From the NCBI GenBank assembly GCA_964484125.1, contig CAZAEK010000004.1, forward strand, positions 62,001 to 126,000: a stretch of DNA of 64,000 bases, given 5' to 3'. The notes under the pieces were generated by a model. That model ran no database searches. It was not told where the DNA came from and worked only from the letters and a program-made list of their open reading frames with translations. Position numbers and translations under genes: made by a program. Numbering within the stretch: the stretch's first letter is position 1; each line of letters begins with the position of its first letter. Positions 36,452 to 44,393 of the stretch are shown here, piece after piece. The DNA comes from DSSM01 sp964484125. GTDB lineage: Bacteria > Bacteroidota > Ignavibacteria > Tepidaquicellales > Tepidaquicellaceae.

Positions 36452-37128
36452 AAAAAATTAAATTCGGTAAGGCAATTACAACATTAATTACTGTTGTAAT
36501 TCTGTTATTTTTATCTTCTTACATTTTCAGCCAAAACAGACCTGTTTCTTCCGGAAATAAGTTTGGAATATCAGTCAATGATGATGAAATAATTAAGGCA
36601 TTTAAGAAAAGTTACGAGCTTGAAACAAAAGGGCAGTTTTCCGCAGCAATTGATGAATTAATGAAAGTTTATGATAATCAGAATTATGAAATAAATCTCA
36701 GATTGGGATGGCTATATTATAGTGATAAAAAATATTCTGAATCAATCGGCTATTATCAGACTGCATGCGATTTGAGACCTAATTCGATAGAAGCAAAACT
36801 TGGTTACGCTTATCCATGTGCGGCAATGGAAAACTGGGAAAAATTATCTGAGAAATACAATGAAATCCTGATTCTTGACCCAAATCATTACATTGCCAAC
36901 TATAGACTTGGAATAATTTATTATTACAAACCCGATTATCAGTCTGCCCTAAAACATTTTGAAAAAAATTATACACTATATCCATTCGATTATTCAAATC
37001 TTTTAATGTATGCCTGGACTAAGTTTCAACTTGGCGATAAGCAAATGGCAAAGCAATTATTCCAAAAATGTCTTATGATAAGTCCTGATGATGCTTCTGC
37101 ACTCGAAGGTTTAAAGTATATTAAGTAG
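36439..37128 (+). CDS. Tetratricopeptide-repeat periplasmic protein
   Basis: 229 aa. A membrane signal (residues 14-32, cleavage near FSQ) is followed by at least five TPR units, e.g. INLRLGWLYYSDKKYSESIGYYQTA, HYIANYRLGIIYYYKPDYQSALKHFEKN and YAWTKFQLGDKQMAKQLFQKCL. TPR arrays are protein-interaction scaffolds; here the likely partners are the UT-M23 fusion and the barrel protein. It overlaps the upstream gene by 13 bases and is the last gene before a strong terminator, defining the end of the sigma-54 operon. Confidence 0.78.
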   Translation: MDILKKIKFGKAITTLITVVILLFLSSYIFSQNRPVSSGNKFGISVNDDEIIKAFKKSYELETKGQFSAAIDELMKVYDNQNYEINLRLGWLYYSDKKYSESIGYYQTACDLRPNSIEAKLGYAYPCAAMENWEKLSEKYNEILILDPNHYIANYRLGIIYYYKPDYQSALKHFEKNYTLYPFDYSNLLMYAWTKFQLGDKQMAKQLFQKCLMISPDDASALEGLKYIK

Positions 37129-37155
37129 TATTTCTTAAAAAATATTTTACTATCG

Positions 37156-37191
37156 AACCCGTTTCGTTAAAATTATCGAAACGGGTTTTTT
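37156..37191 (+). terminator. Terminator of the PqqD/ATP-grasp operon
   Basis: An 11-bp perfect stem AACCCGTTTCG/CGAAACGGGTT with a 10-base loop, followed by a run of T (37186-37191). It closes the six-gene operon 28 bases after its last stop codon. Confidence 0.92.
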
Positions 37192-37193
37192 AT

Positions 37194-37211
37194 TACGACA
37201 AATATGTCGTA
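37194..37211. promoter_or_regulatory. Perfect inverted repeat TACGACA-N4-TGTCGTA
   Basis: TACGACAAATATGTCGTA, two 7-bp half-sites around a 4-bp centre, 50 bases upstream of the -24 box of the sigma-54 promoter at 37261. The position and symmetry fit a dimeric activator site. A related sequence lies at 30052-30069 before the first sigma-54 promoter. Confidence 0.55.
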
Positions 37212-37260
37212 TCTAATTTAAAATGTATCATTTTAGCGGTTTTATAAACAAACTTTAGTT

Positions 37261-37276
37261 TGGCACGGCATTTGCA
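37261..37276 (+). promoter_or_regulatory. Sigma-54 promoter of the Gly/Arg/Asn-rich secreted protein
   Basis: TGGCAC-GGCAT-TTGCA matches the -24/-12 consensus fully. The predicted start near 37286 gives a leader of about 40 bases to ATG 37327. It is preceded by a strong terminator, so this is an independent unit. Confidence 0.88.
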
Positions 37277-37326
37277 CTATATATAGAAAATAAAAATTAT
37301 TTATTAATTAAAAAATAAAAACAAAA

Positions 37327-37824
37327 ATGAAAACAAAAATCTTAACACTCACAATGGTACTTTTTATTACAGGTACCGTACTTGCTCAAAGAACTCTTAA
37401 CACTGATAATATTAAAGAAATCAGTGGTACTGTAACGGAAGTAAATCATCCTGTAGCCAAAATATCAGGTAATGACGGAACAATTTATGAATTAAGAATG
37501 GGACCTTTCTGGTATTGGAGTAAAAACAATTTATCTCTGTCAGCAAATTCTGCAATAGTAATCAGAGGTGAAGTGAAAACACAGAACGGAATAAATGAAA
37601 TTTATCCTTATGAAATAACTCAAAACGGTAGCAAGATTATACTTGCAAACGAGAATGGAATTCCGAAATGGTCAAAAGGGAATGGATATAGAAATGGCAA
37701 AGGATACAACTGTTTCAGAAAGGGAAGAGGAAACAGAGGTAATAACGACAATTTGAATGGTAGAGGTTACGGCAGAGGTTACGGCAGAGGAAATAACCCG
37801 AATTGTCCATATAGAAACCAGTAA
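37327..37824 (+). CDS. Secreted OB-like protein with Gly/Arg/Asn-rich tail
   Basis: 165 aa. Signal peptide (cleavage near VLAQR) followed by a small beta-barrel-like domain (EISGTVTEVNHPVAKISGNDG ... AIVIRGEVKT), similar in layout to OB-fold/DUF5666-type periplasmic proteins. From residue 115 the chain becomes low-complexity: Gly, Arg, Asn and Tyr with GRGYGRGYGRG and two cysteines (CFRKG, NCPYR). Similar tails occur in periplasmic metal-responsive proteins such as ZraP, but no homology is claimed. It has its own sigma-54 promoter and is followed by a hairpin before the polyferredoxin gene. A peptide substrate role for the PqqD system is possible but speculative. Confidence 0.72.
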   Translation: MKTKILTLTMVLFITGTVLAQRTLNTDNIKEISGTVTEVNHPVAKISGNDGTIYELRMGPFWYWSKNNLSLSANSAIVIRGEVKTQNGINEIYPYEITQNGSKIILANENGIPKWSKGNGYRNGKGYNCFRKGRGNRGNNDNLNGRGYGRGYGRGNNPNCPYRNQ

Positions 37825-37863
37825 GAAATTGAAAATACCCCTAATATATTTATCACACACATT

Positions 37864-37897
37864 CAGAGCAGCCCAACCCCAATGGGCGGCTCTGTTA
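37864..37897 (+). terminator. Terminator-like hairpin before the electron-transfer genes
   Basis: An 11-bp stem CAGAGCxGCCCA/TGGGCxGCTCTG (one A-G mismatch) with a 7-base loop, then TTATTTT. The T tract is interrupted, so it may be an attenuator allowing partial read-through into the polyferredoxin and cytochrome genes. Confidence 0.7.
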
Positions 37898-37925
37898 TTT
37901 TACAAAATTAATTAATTTTTACTTA

Positions 37926-38834
37926 ATGGCGAAAACGAAAAAATACCTTCTTTCATTTTTAATACTTCTTATACCTTTTTCATTAATGGCTGATGAAGGT
38001 GCTCCAAAATCAACAGGAATGAGTTTATGGCAACTTTTATTCACTCCCAAATATATTGCAATATTTATTGTTTCAATTATCGGGATAATTCTTTTATTTT
38101 TAAATCAATTTAATACACGCAACAGGGTTATTTTACTACTGACATCTTTTATATTATTTGCTGTTGTTACAGTTTTTTACCACAGTTTGTTCCTTTCACC
38201 TTCACCTGTATGCTCCACAACAAAACCTTTTATTTTCGGTCCGAAACCGCCCTTCTTTGCAACATTACTTGCAGTTGGTGTGCTTTCAATAATTTCGACA
38301 AAAGGATTTTGCGGTAATGCATGTCCGGTTGGTGCTATGCAGGAATTGCTTTATAAAATCCCGGTTTTAAAAAAATTAAAACGGAAAAAAATACCATTTA
38401 AAGTTTCAAATACTATCAGAATAACAATTGTAATTATTTTTTTAATTGTGGCTTTTGCATTTGGTACTTCAGTCTATTATTATATAAATCTTTTTGACCT
38501 CATACACTGGGAATTCGATATGCCATTACTTGAATTAGTTGAGTTCATTGTCTTTACGCTCCTTATGCTATTTTTAGCAATGATATTTTTCAGACCGTTT
38601 TGTTATCTGATATGTCCGATGGGTTTATTCACATGGATTCTCGAGCAGTTTTCTTTTATGAGAGTCCGTGTAAAAAAAGACTCCTGCGATATGTGTGGGG
38701 CATGTGAATTAGCTTCACCTTGTCCGGCAATAAAAGATATTATTAACAACAAAAAAATAAAAGCAGATTGCCATCTATGCGGGGTATGTCTGAATAAATG
38801 TTCTAAAAATTCTTTATACTTTGGTGTAAAATAA
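37926..38834 (+). CDS. NapH/MauN-like membrane polyferredoxin
   Basis: 302 aa with about six transmembrane helices. Two Cys-rich loops CGNACPVGA and CYLICPMGL are the NapH/CcoG-type membrane motifs. The C-terminal ferredoxin domain has CDMCGACELASPCP and CHLCGVCLNKC, enough ligands for two [4Fe-4S] clusters, the first with a spaced last Cys. Such proteins pass electrons from quinol or cytoplasmic donors to periplasmic acceptors. The cytochrome c and heme-porin genes follow at once, so it is probably their electron donor. The terminal acceptor is unknown. Confidence 0.85.
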   Translation: MAKTKKYLLSFLILLIPFSLMADEGAPKSTGMSLWQLLFTPKYIAIFIVSIIGIILLFLNQFNTRNRVILLLTSFILFAVVTVFYHSLFLSPSPVCSTTKPFIFGPKPPFFATLLAVGVLSIISTKGFCGNACPVGAMQELLYKIPVLKKLKRKKIPFKVSNTIRITIVIIFLIVAFAFGTSVYYYINLFDLIHWEFDMPLLELVEFIVFTLLMLFLAMIFFRPFCYLICPMGLFTWILEQFSFMRVRVKKDSCDMCGACELASPCPAIKDIINNKKIKADCHLCGVCLNKCSKNSLYFGVK

Positions 38835-38903
38835 ATTTCATTTTAAATGAAGAATAATATCAACAATTTTGTACAAACAACAAACATAAATTTCGGAGGA
38901 AGT

Positions 38904-40256
38904 ATGCTGAAAATTCTTCTCATCTTTTTATCCCTCTTTTTATTAACAGCCGTAACATATTCGCAAAATACAAAAGCAGGCGATGACGCACTCGGTATTT
39001 TTAAATACGAAAATTTTGAAAAGCCGGATGTATGTGGCTCATCTTGTCACTCCGATTTCTATCAGCAATGGTCTCAGGCATTGATGTCACAATGTTATAC
39101 ACATCATTGGGATGAAATCGAATATTGGAAACTTGCAGTACCTCATGCAGAAAAAGATAAAAAAGTTGCCGGTGTAAAAGCAGGCTGTAACGGATGCCAT
39201 GCTCCGATATCATTTCTTTCCGGAGATGTTCCACCTCCTAAACCGAGTTCAAACTCGCGTGCCAATGAATCGGTTTCCTGTGATGTTTGCCATACAATAA
39301 CCGGTTTTAAGGGTGATACACCTTATAACTTTAATTACATTTCAAATCCGGGTAAAACCAAATACGGAACAAGGGAAGCTCTTTACTCTCCGGCGCATGA
39401 AATTCAAATCAATCCATTGTTATCAAAGGGTGAGTTTTGCGGAACCTGTCACAATGAAAAATCACCTTATGATGTATGGGTAAAATCAACTCAGCTTGAA
39501 TGGAAAGAAGGACCTTATTATAAAGAAGGTGTCCAATGTCAGACCTGTCACATGCCTAAAGCTCCCGGTTATTTTGCTATTATGGGCAGGCAATACAATG
39601 ATGTAGCTCAACACCTTTTTCACGGAGCACACGACCCCGGGAAAGTAAGAGGTACTGTTGAACTCAGAATTCATCCCGATACCCGCGAAGTTGAAACAGG
39701 TGAGCAGATAAAGTTCACAGTGGCACTTTTTAACCAGAAAACAGGGCATAAATTTCCGACAGGTTCTGCAGAAGAACGTATGCTATGGCTTCACGTTGAA
39801 GCAAAAGATTCAAAAGGAAATATCTTCCATTTAAAAGTTGATCCGAAAGGATTTCCGGGAGAAGAATATACAATTGCAGCAAATGTTCTCGCATATCAGG
39901 ATATGGGCATACCGCTAAATATACCCGATTTCAAAGGCGTTCAACGGGATGGTGTTCCAATCGGAGACAGAATTTTCCGACTTCCATATTTCGACCCTCA
40001 GGGGAGAATGACTATAATGCAATGGAACACAGCATCTCATGGCGTTGACTACCGTATCGGACCTAAAGAAACAAAAATAGAAACATTTACCTGGATTATA
40101 CCAGATAATATAGAACCCGGAATCATCAAAGTTAAAGCAACACTTTACTATCAAAAACTTCCGACTCCTATAGCAGAATATCTCGGAGTTCCTGCTGAGG
40201 AATCCGAAATAATTGAAGTAAACTTTCACGAAACAATTTTTGAAGTCATAGACTAA
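38904..40256 (+). CDS. Multiheme cytochrome c (c554-like), five heme sites
   Basis: 450 aa from ATG 38904, chosen over ATG 38847 because GGAGGA (38895-38900) precedes it and it starts a normal signal peptide (MLKILLIFLSLFLLTAVTYSQ). Heme motifs are C44-x3-C48-H (CGSSCH, a CX3CH variant), CNGCH, CDVCH, CGTCH and CQTCH. The first, followed by SDFYQQW, and the spacing resemble the cytochrome c554/hydroxylamine-oxidoreductase-related domain. The C-terminal 200 residues are a beta-rich domain (TGHKFPTGSAEER) found in several tri- to penta-heme cytochromes. It is periplasmic or surface-exposed. Codon use is C-richer than upstream genes. Terminal acceptor unknown. Confidence 0.88.
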   Translation: MLKILLIFLSLFLLTAVTYSQNTKAGDDALGIFKYENFEKPDVCGSSCHSDFYQQWSQALMSQCYTHHWDEIEYWKLAVPHAEKDKKVAGVKAGCNGCHAPISFLSGDVPPPKPSSNSRANESVSCDVCHTITGFKGDTPYNFNYISNPGKTKYGTREALYSPAHEIQINPLLSKGEFCGTCHNEKSPYDVWVKSTQLEWKEGPYYKEGVQCQTCHMPKAPGYFAIMGRQYNDVAQHLFHGAHDPGKVRGTVELRIHPDTREVETGEQIKFTVALFNQKTGHKFPTGSAEERMLWLHVEAKDSKGNIFHLKVDPKGFPGEEYTIAANVLAYQDMGIPLNIPDFKGVQRDGVPIGDRIFRLPYFDPQGRMTIMQWNTASHGVDYRIGPKETKIETFTWIIPDNIEPGIIKVKATLYYQKLPTPIAEYLGVPAEESEIIEVNFHETIFEVID

Positions 40257-40266
40257 GGAGCATAAA

Positions 40267-41427
40267 ATGAAAATAAATATATTAATAACAATTACCATTC
40301 TATTAATTGCATTATTCCTGACACAGGAAACATCTGCAATTCCTGCATTTGCAAGAAAATATAACTTTTCATGTAATGTTTGCCATTATACTCCTCCAAA
40401 GCTAAAAGCATTTGGCGAAGACTTTGCCGCAAATGGTTTTCAGATACCTGATAAAGAGCCATCCAGGTTCTATCGGAAAACAGGTGATGATGAGCTATTA
40501 CTAATGAAAGAATTTCCTTTTGCTGCAAGGGTTGAATTATACGGACAATATGAAAATGGTAGGGAATCCAACCCTGATCTACGCGGTCCGTGGATACTTA
40601 AAATGATGTCTGCCGGAAATATTGCGAAAGATGTTTCTTATTACTTCTATTATTTTTTGAGTGAAAGAGGTAAAATGGCAGGTATAGAAGACGCATTCAT
40701 AGCATTCAATGACCTGATAGGTGAGCAAGACCTCGACCTCGTTGTCGGACAGTTTCAGGTCTCTGACCCTCTCTTTAAAAGAGAACTCCGGCTCGAACTC
40801 GAAGACTATAAAATCTACACAATTAAACCCGGTAAATCCGAAGCCTCTCTGAAATACGACAGGGGGCTTTACTTTGCATACGGCTTACCAACTAAAACCG
40901 ACCTCGCATTTATGATTGTAAACGGTAACGGCATTGAAACCGCAGACGTATTCGATGTAGATAAATATAAAAACTTTATGTTCCGTGCGTCGCAGGATTT
41001 AACAGATTATCTTAGAATTGGTGGATTCGGATATTACGGGCAGGAGCAACCAACTGACTTCAAAAACCAACTATGGATGGCAGGAGCCGATTTAACATTT
41101 CATCGAAAATTCTTTGAACTAAACGCACAGTATGTATTTCGTTCTGACGACAACCCCGAACTCCTCCCGACTAAACCAACAGATGAAATAAAATCAAATG
41201 GTGGATTTATCGAACTGCTTCTATCACCCGATTTCGATAAAAGCAAATGGACCGGGGCATTGCTATACAACATTGTTGATTCTGACTTCAGTAACTTAAA
41301 ATATCAAAGCTATACCGGTATGTTATCGTACAGTCTAAGGCGAAATATACGTCTTACAGGAGAATACACCTACATCAAAGACACCAAAACATCACGTTTC
41401 GCTCTTGGTCTCTGGACAGCATTCTAA
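40267..41427 (+). CDS. Outer-membrane porin with N-terminal c-type heme motif
   Basis: 386 aa. After the signal peptide the mature start reads IPAFARKYNFSCNVCHYTPPKLKAFGEDF with one heme site Cys36-x2-Cys39-His40, a recurrent heme-plug motif. The rest is a beta-barrel (ends GLWTAF). AAGGAG (40255-40260), overlapping the cytochrome stop, lies 6 bases before ATG. It could let electrons cross the outer membrane, as porin-cytochrome systems do, or could serve a soluble acceptor; only the location and heme are supported by sequence. It is the last gene of the electron-transfer group; a hairpin follows. Confidence 0.82.
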   Translation: MKINILITITILLIALFLTQETSAIPAFARKYNFSCNVCHYTPPKLKAFGEDFAANGFQIPDKEPSRFYRKTGDDELLLMKEFPFAARVELYGQYENGRESNPDLRGPWILKMMSAGNIAKDVSYYFYYFLSERGKMAGIEDAFIAFNDLIGEQDLDLVVGQFQVSDPLFKRELRLELEDYKIYTIKPGKSEASLKYDRGLYFAYGLPTKTDLAFMIVNGNGIETADVFDVDKYKNFMFRASQDLTDYLRIGGFGYYGQEQPTDFKNQLWMAGADLTFHRKFFELNAQYVFRSDDNPELLPTKPTDEIKSNGGFIELLLSPDFDKSKWTGALLYNIVDSDFSNLKYQSYTGMLSYSLRRNIRLTGEYTYIKDTKTSRFALGLWTAF

Positions 41428-41462
41428 AAGTTTGTACCTAAACCCTCACCCCTAAAAAAATC

Positions 41463-41496
41463 AAAGGCAGCTTCTCTACTCGAAACTGCCTTTTTT
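41463..41496 (+). terminator. Terminator after the heme-porin gene
   Basis: AAAGGCAG/CTGCCTTT stem with a 15-base loop and TTTTTT. Its sequence is nearly the same as the hairpin at 44130-44164 on the other side of the next gene. Confidence 0.75.
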
Positions 41497-41593
41497 ATAT
41501 TCCGTGAAAATACGCATAATACCCCTAATCATCTATTGTATTTCAAAAAAGTATTATTTACTTTAAGCCATAAACTGAAAACCAGATTTAATT

Positions 41594-44103
41594 ATGAAAA
41601 CTAAATTATTGGTTGTTGTTTATTATTCTCCTCACTTTCTATTTCATTCGCACAACAATACGGATACAAATGGCGTATTATACCCTGCGGAACAAGCAGC
41701 GACCTCAATTATGCCTACTTCACAAACACCACTCCAACAACCTATGGTTTAATCTGCGGTTCTAACGGAACTATTCTATATTCCGGAGACGGATTGAATA
41801 CCTGGACACAAAAGAATACAGGAACGACAGCTAACCTGAACAGTATTATTAAAGTATTTAACGGTTACAACAATTATCTCTGTTGCGGCGATAATGGGAC
41901 ACTTCTCTTCTCAACTAATCTTGGAAGCAACTGGACTCAGCTAACCACCGGCACAACTGCAAATCTCAACTCCCTTGCTTCGTATCCCTACAGTACTACT
42001 TACAGGTTATTTGTAGTCGGTGATGGCGGATTGATTCTTTATTCGACATGGTCAGGAACTGTATGGAATGCATTTACACAATTGCCAAGCGGTACAACTC
42101 AGAACCTGAACTCAATTACCGTGAACGGAAATCTTGACGCTACTATCTGCGGTAATTCCGGAACAGTACTCAAATCAACCAACGGCGGACTGAACTGGTT
42201 TCAGACAAATAGCCCGACTACTCAGAACCTAAATCACATAAACGGTTATGGCAGCAATTTTACTGTTTTCGGTAATAATGGAATCATAAGTTACACAACG
42301 AATACAGGGCAAAACTGGACTCAATATCCAACAGGTGTAACAAACAATTTATTCCATAATTACAGTGACTATGTCTCAGGCTCTCAGGGAACTGTCCTGT
42401 TATATGGTGAATGGACAAGAATTCCAACACCTGTCGCCGTTAATTTGAAATATATTTTATACCCATACTTCTTCGGCGGTAACGGAACGATTTTAAAATA
42501 TGAAATTGATACAATTAAATGGCAAATGAAGATTAACGGAAATAATTTAAGCACGTATCAATCTTTCAGAGGAATATTTGACCAGAATAAACTGTCTTCT
42601 AATGCACCCGGTTTTGAATGGCCCATTGGCTCCAATAAATTTGTAATATTCACTACCGGCTTAACAGCATCCTGTATGATAAACGGTCAACTTGCACAAA
42701 CATCCTGCTCATATCTCGGAGAATATCTCCCGGGCGCCATACAAAACGGGCAATATTATTATGACAGCACTAAGTTCCGGATTTATAAAATTGAAAAATC
42801 ATTAGGTGCCTCACAATATGACTGGCAGAACTGGGGCTATATGGTGCCTTACGGAGCACCCTATGTTGACGTAAATCACAACGGAAATTACGAACCTATG
42901 ATTGATACTCCCGGCGTGAAGAATGCATCTCAGACAATATTTGCCTGTCTTACCGATATTAATCCGGTTTCGCATACATCCGGTGAAGGTTTCGGCGGAG
43001 GAATAACTAACCCGTTAATGGGAATCGAACTTCACCTTACAAAATGGGTTTATTCATACCCGAGCTATAACGATGTTATTTTCACAAAATTTGAAATTCT
43101 GAACAAGGGAAATCAGCCCTGGAACAGAACTCAATTTGCAATATACTCCGACCCTGATATAGGAGCTGCGGAAGATGACTGGTCAGGATGTGACACTGTA
43201 AGAAATATGGGCTACGGATATAACGCCGATAACGATGACGCGGTTTACGGTTCAAATCCTCCCGCTGTCGGATATAAAATTCTCAAAGGACCTGTTAATA
43301 AAAGTGTGTCTCCGAATGTAACGTACTATATGACTTCGTTTAACAGAACAAATAATGCAGGAGCACCGCCGCCTAATGAATCTGACCCAAACGGCGAACC
43401 GCTCGGTGCTTATTATTTTATGCAAGGATTTAAAAAAGATTCCGCTGCATGGCTTGATAGAACCCAGCCGACACCCTGGGGAAGTTACAAAAAAACAAAA
43501 AAGATTTTTTACGGTGACCCTGAAACAAACGAAGGTTGGACTGCCGAGAAAGGATATATAGTGAACTACGGAAAAGATTCAGTAGGAATGCTTTATCCTG
43601 AGGTTCAGAAGGATGTACGATTCACTCTCGGTATGGGTGCTGAAAACTACACTGTGATGAACGGTGATACGGCAGTAATATGGATGGCACAGTTCGCAGC
43701 ACGCGGGACAAGCAACCTGAACTCCGTAACAAAATTAAAACAGCTCGCAGATTTAGTGCAGATGTATTACGAAAGCAATTTCACCATTGGAGTTAAACAA
43801 ATTTCATCCGAAGTCCCGGCAAAATTTTCACTCGGACAGAATTATCCTAACCCATTTAACCCGTCAACAAAAATCAAGTTTGCTATTCCGCTCTGTCATT
43901 CCTGCGGAAAAAATAATCAAAATGTAACTATTAAAATCTTCGATATATTAGGCAAAGAAGTCTCAACCCTCGTAAACGAAAACCTGCAACCCGGCACCTA
44001 CGAAACAACATTCGACGCAAGCAAACTTACAACAGGAATATATTTCTACAAACTAACAGCAGAAGGCTTCTCCCAAACAAAGAAAATGTTATTTTTAAAA
44101 TAG
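41594..44103 (+). CDS. T9SS-exported repeat protein, frameshifted in the signal peptide
   Basis: The ATG at 41594 starts MKTKLLVVV and then runs into the wrong frame. The frame that reads LLFSSLSISFAQQYGYKW and continues to 44103 is one base off. Inserting one T in the TTT at about 41619-41621 would restore MKTKLLVVVLLFSSLSISFAQQ, a perfect signal peptide. In the main frame the only standard start is TTG 41794, inside the first repeat. The body has about six 40-45-residue propeller-like repeats (GTTANLNSI, CGDNGTLLFSTN), then a large unassigned domain, then a T9SS sorting domain (NYPNPFNPSTK, TGIYFYKLTAEGF). The sorting domain has a CHSCG insertion. Sequencing error, pseudogene or phase variation are all possible. 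Confidence 0.75.
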
Positions 44104-44129
44104 TACTAAACCCTATATCCCCAAACAAA

Positions 44130-44164
44130 AAAAGGCAGTCTCAATCCGAAACTGCCTTTTTTTT
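44130..44164 (+). terminator. Terminator after the frameshifted T9SS protein
   Basis: A 10-bp stem AAAAGGCAGT/ACTGCCTTTT with an 11-base loop (CTCAATCCGAA) and a run of T. Nearly identical to the hairpin at 41463-41496. Confidence 0.8.
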
Positions 44165-44179
44165 AAATCTGTGAAATGA

Positions 44180-44214
44180 GTTTATCCCAACTTGTCGGGA
44201 TGTTGAAAGTTCTT
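44180..44214. repeat. Intergenic repeat copy 1
   Basis: Contains TTTATCCCAACTTGTCGGGA followed by TGTTGAAAGTTCTT. A second copy (44313-44347) differs at a few bases. The surrounding 290-base gap (44104-44393) also holds several ATCTGTG/ATCCGTT words and AACTTTACAAACTTGAT twice, and no credible gene. Confidence 0.7.
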
Positions 44215-44312
44215 ACTTCCAAAGCACATGCTCTATCTGTGTTTATCCGTTTACATCTGTGGCGATAGCCCATATCTTTAATCTGTGAAAATCTGTCAAA
44301 TCTGTGTTAGAT

Positions 44313-44347
44313 GTTTATCCCGACCTGTCGGGATGTTCAAAGTTCTT
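44313..44347. repeat. Intergenic repeat copy 2 with palindromic core
   Basis: GTTTATCCCGACCTGTCGGG then ATGTTCAAAGTTCTT. The core CCCGAC-CT-GTCGGG is a perfect palindrome that can fold into a hairpin; copy 1 at 44180 has CCCAACTTGTCGGG and would fold less well. Confidence 0.7.
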
Positions 44348-44393
44348 TCTTTCAACTTTACAAACTTGATAAACTTTACAAACTTGATAAACT

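Noticed and set aside
43685..43700. TGGCAC followed by TTCGCA, sigma-54-like
   Set aside because: Spacing between GG and GC is wrong and it lies inside a coding region.
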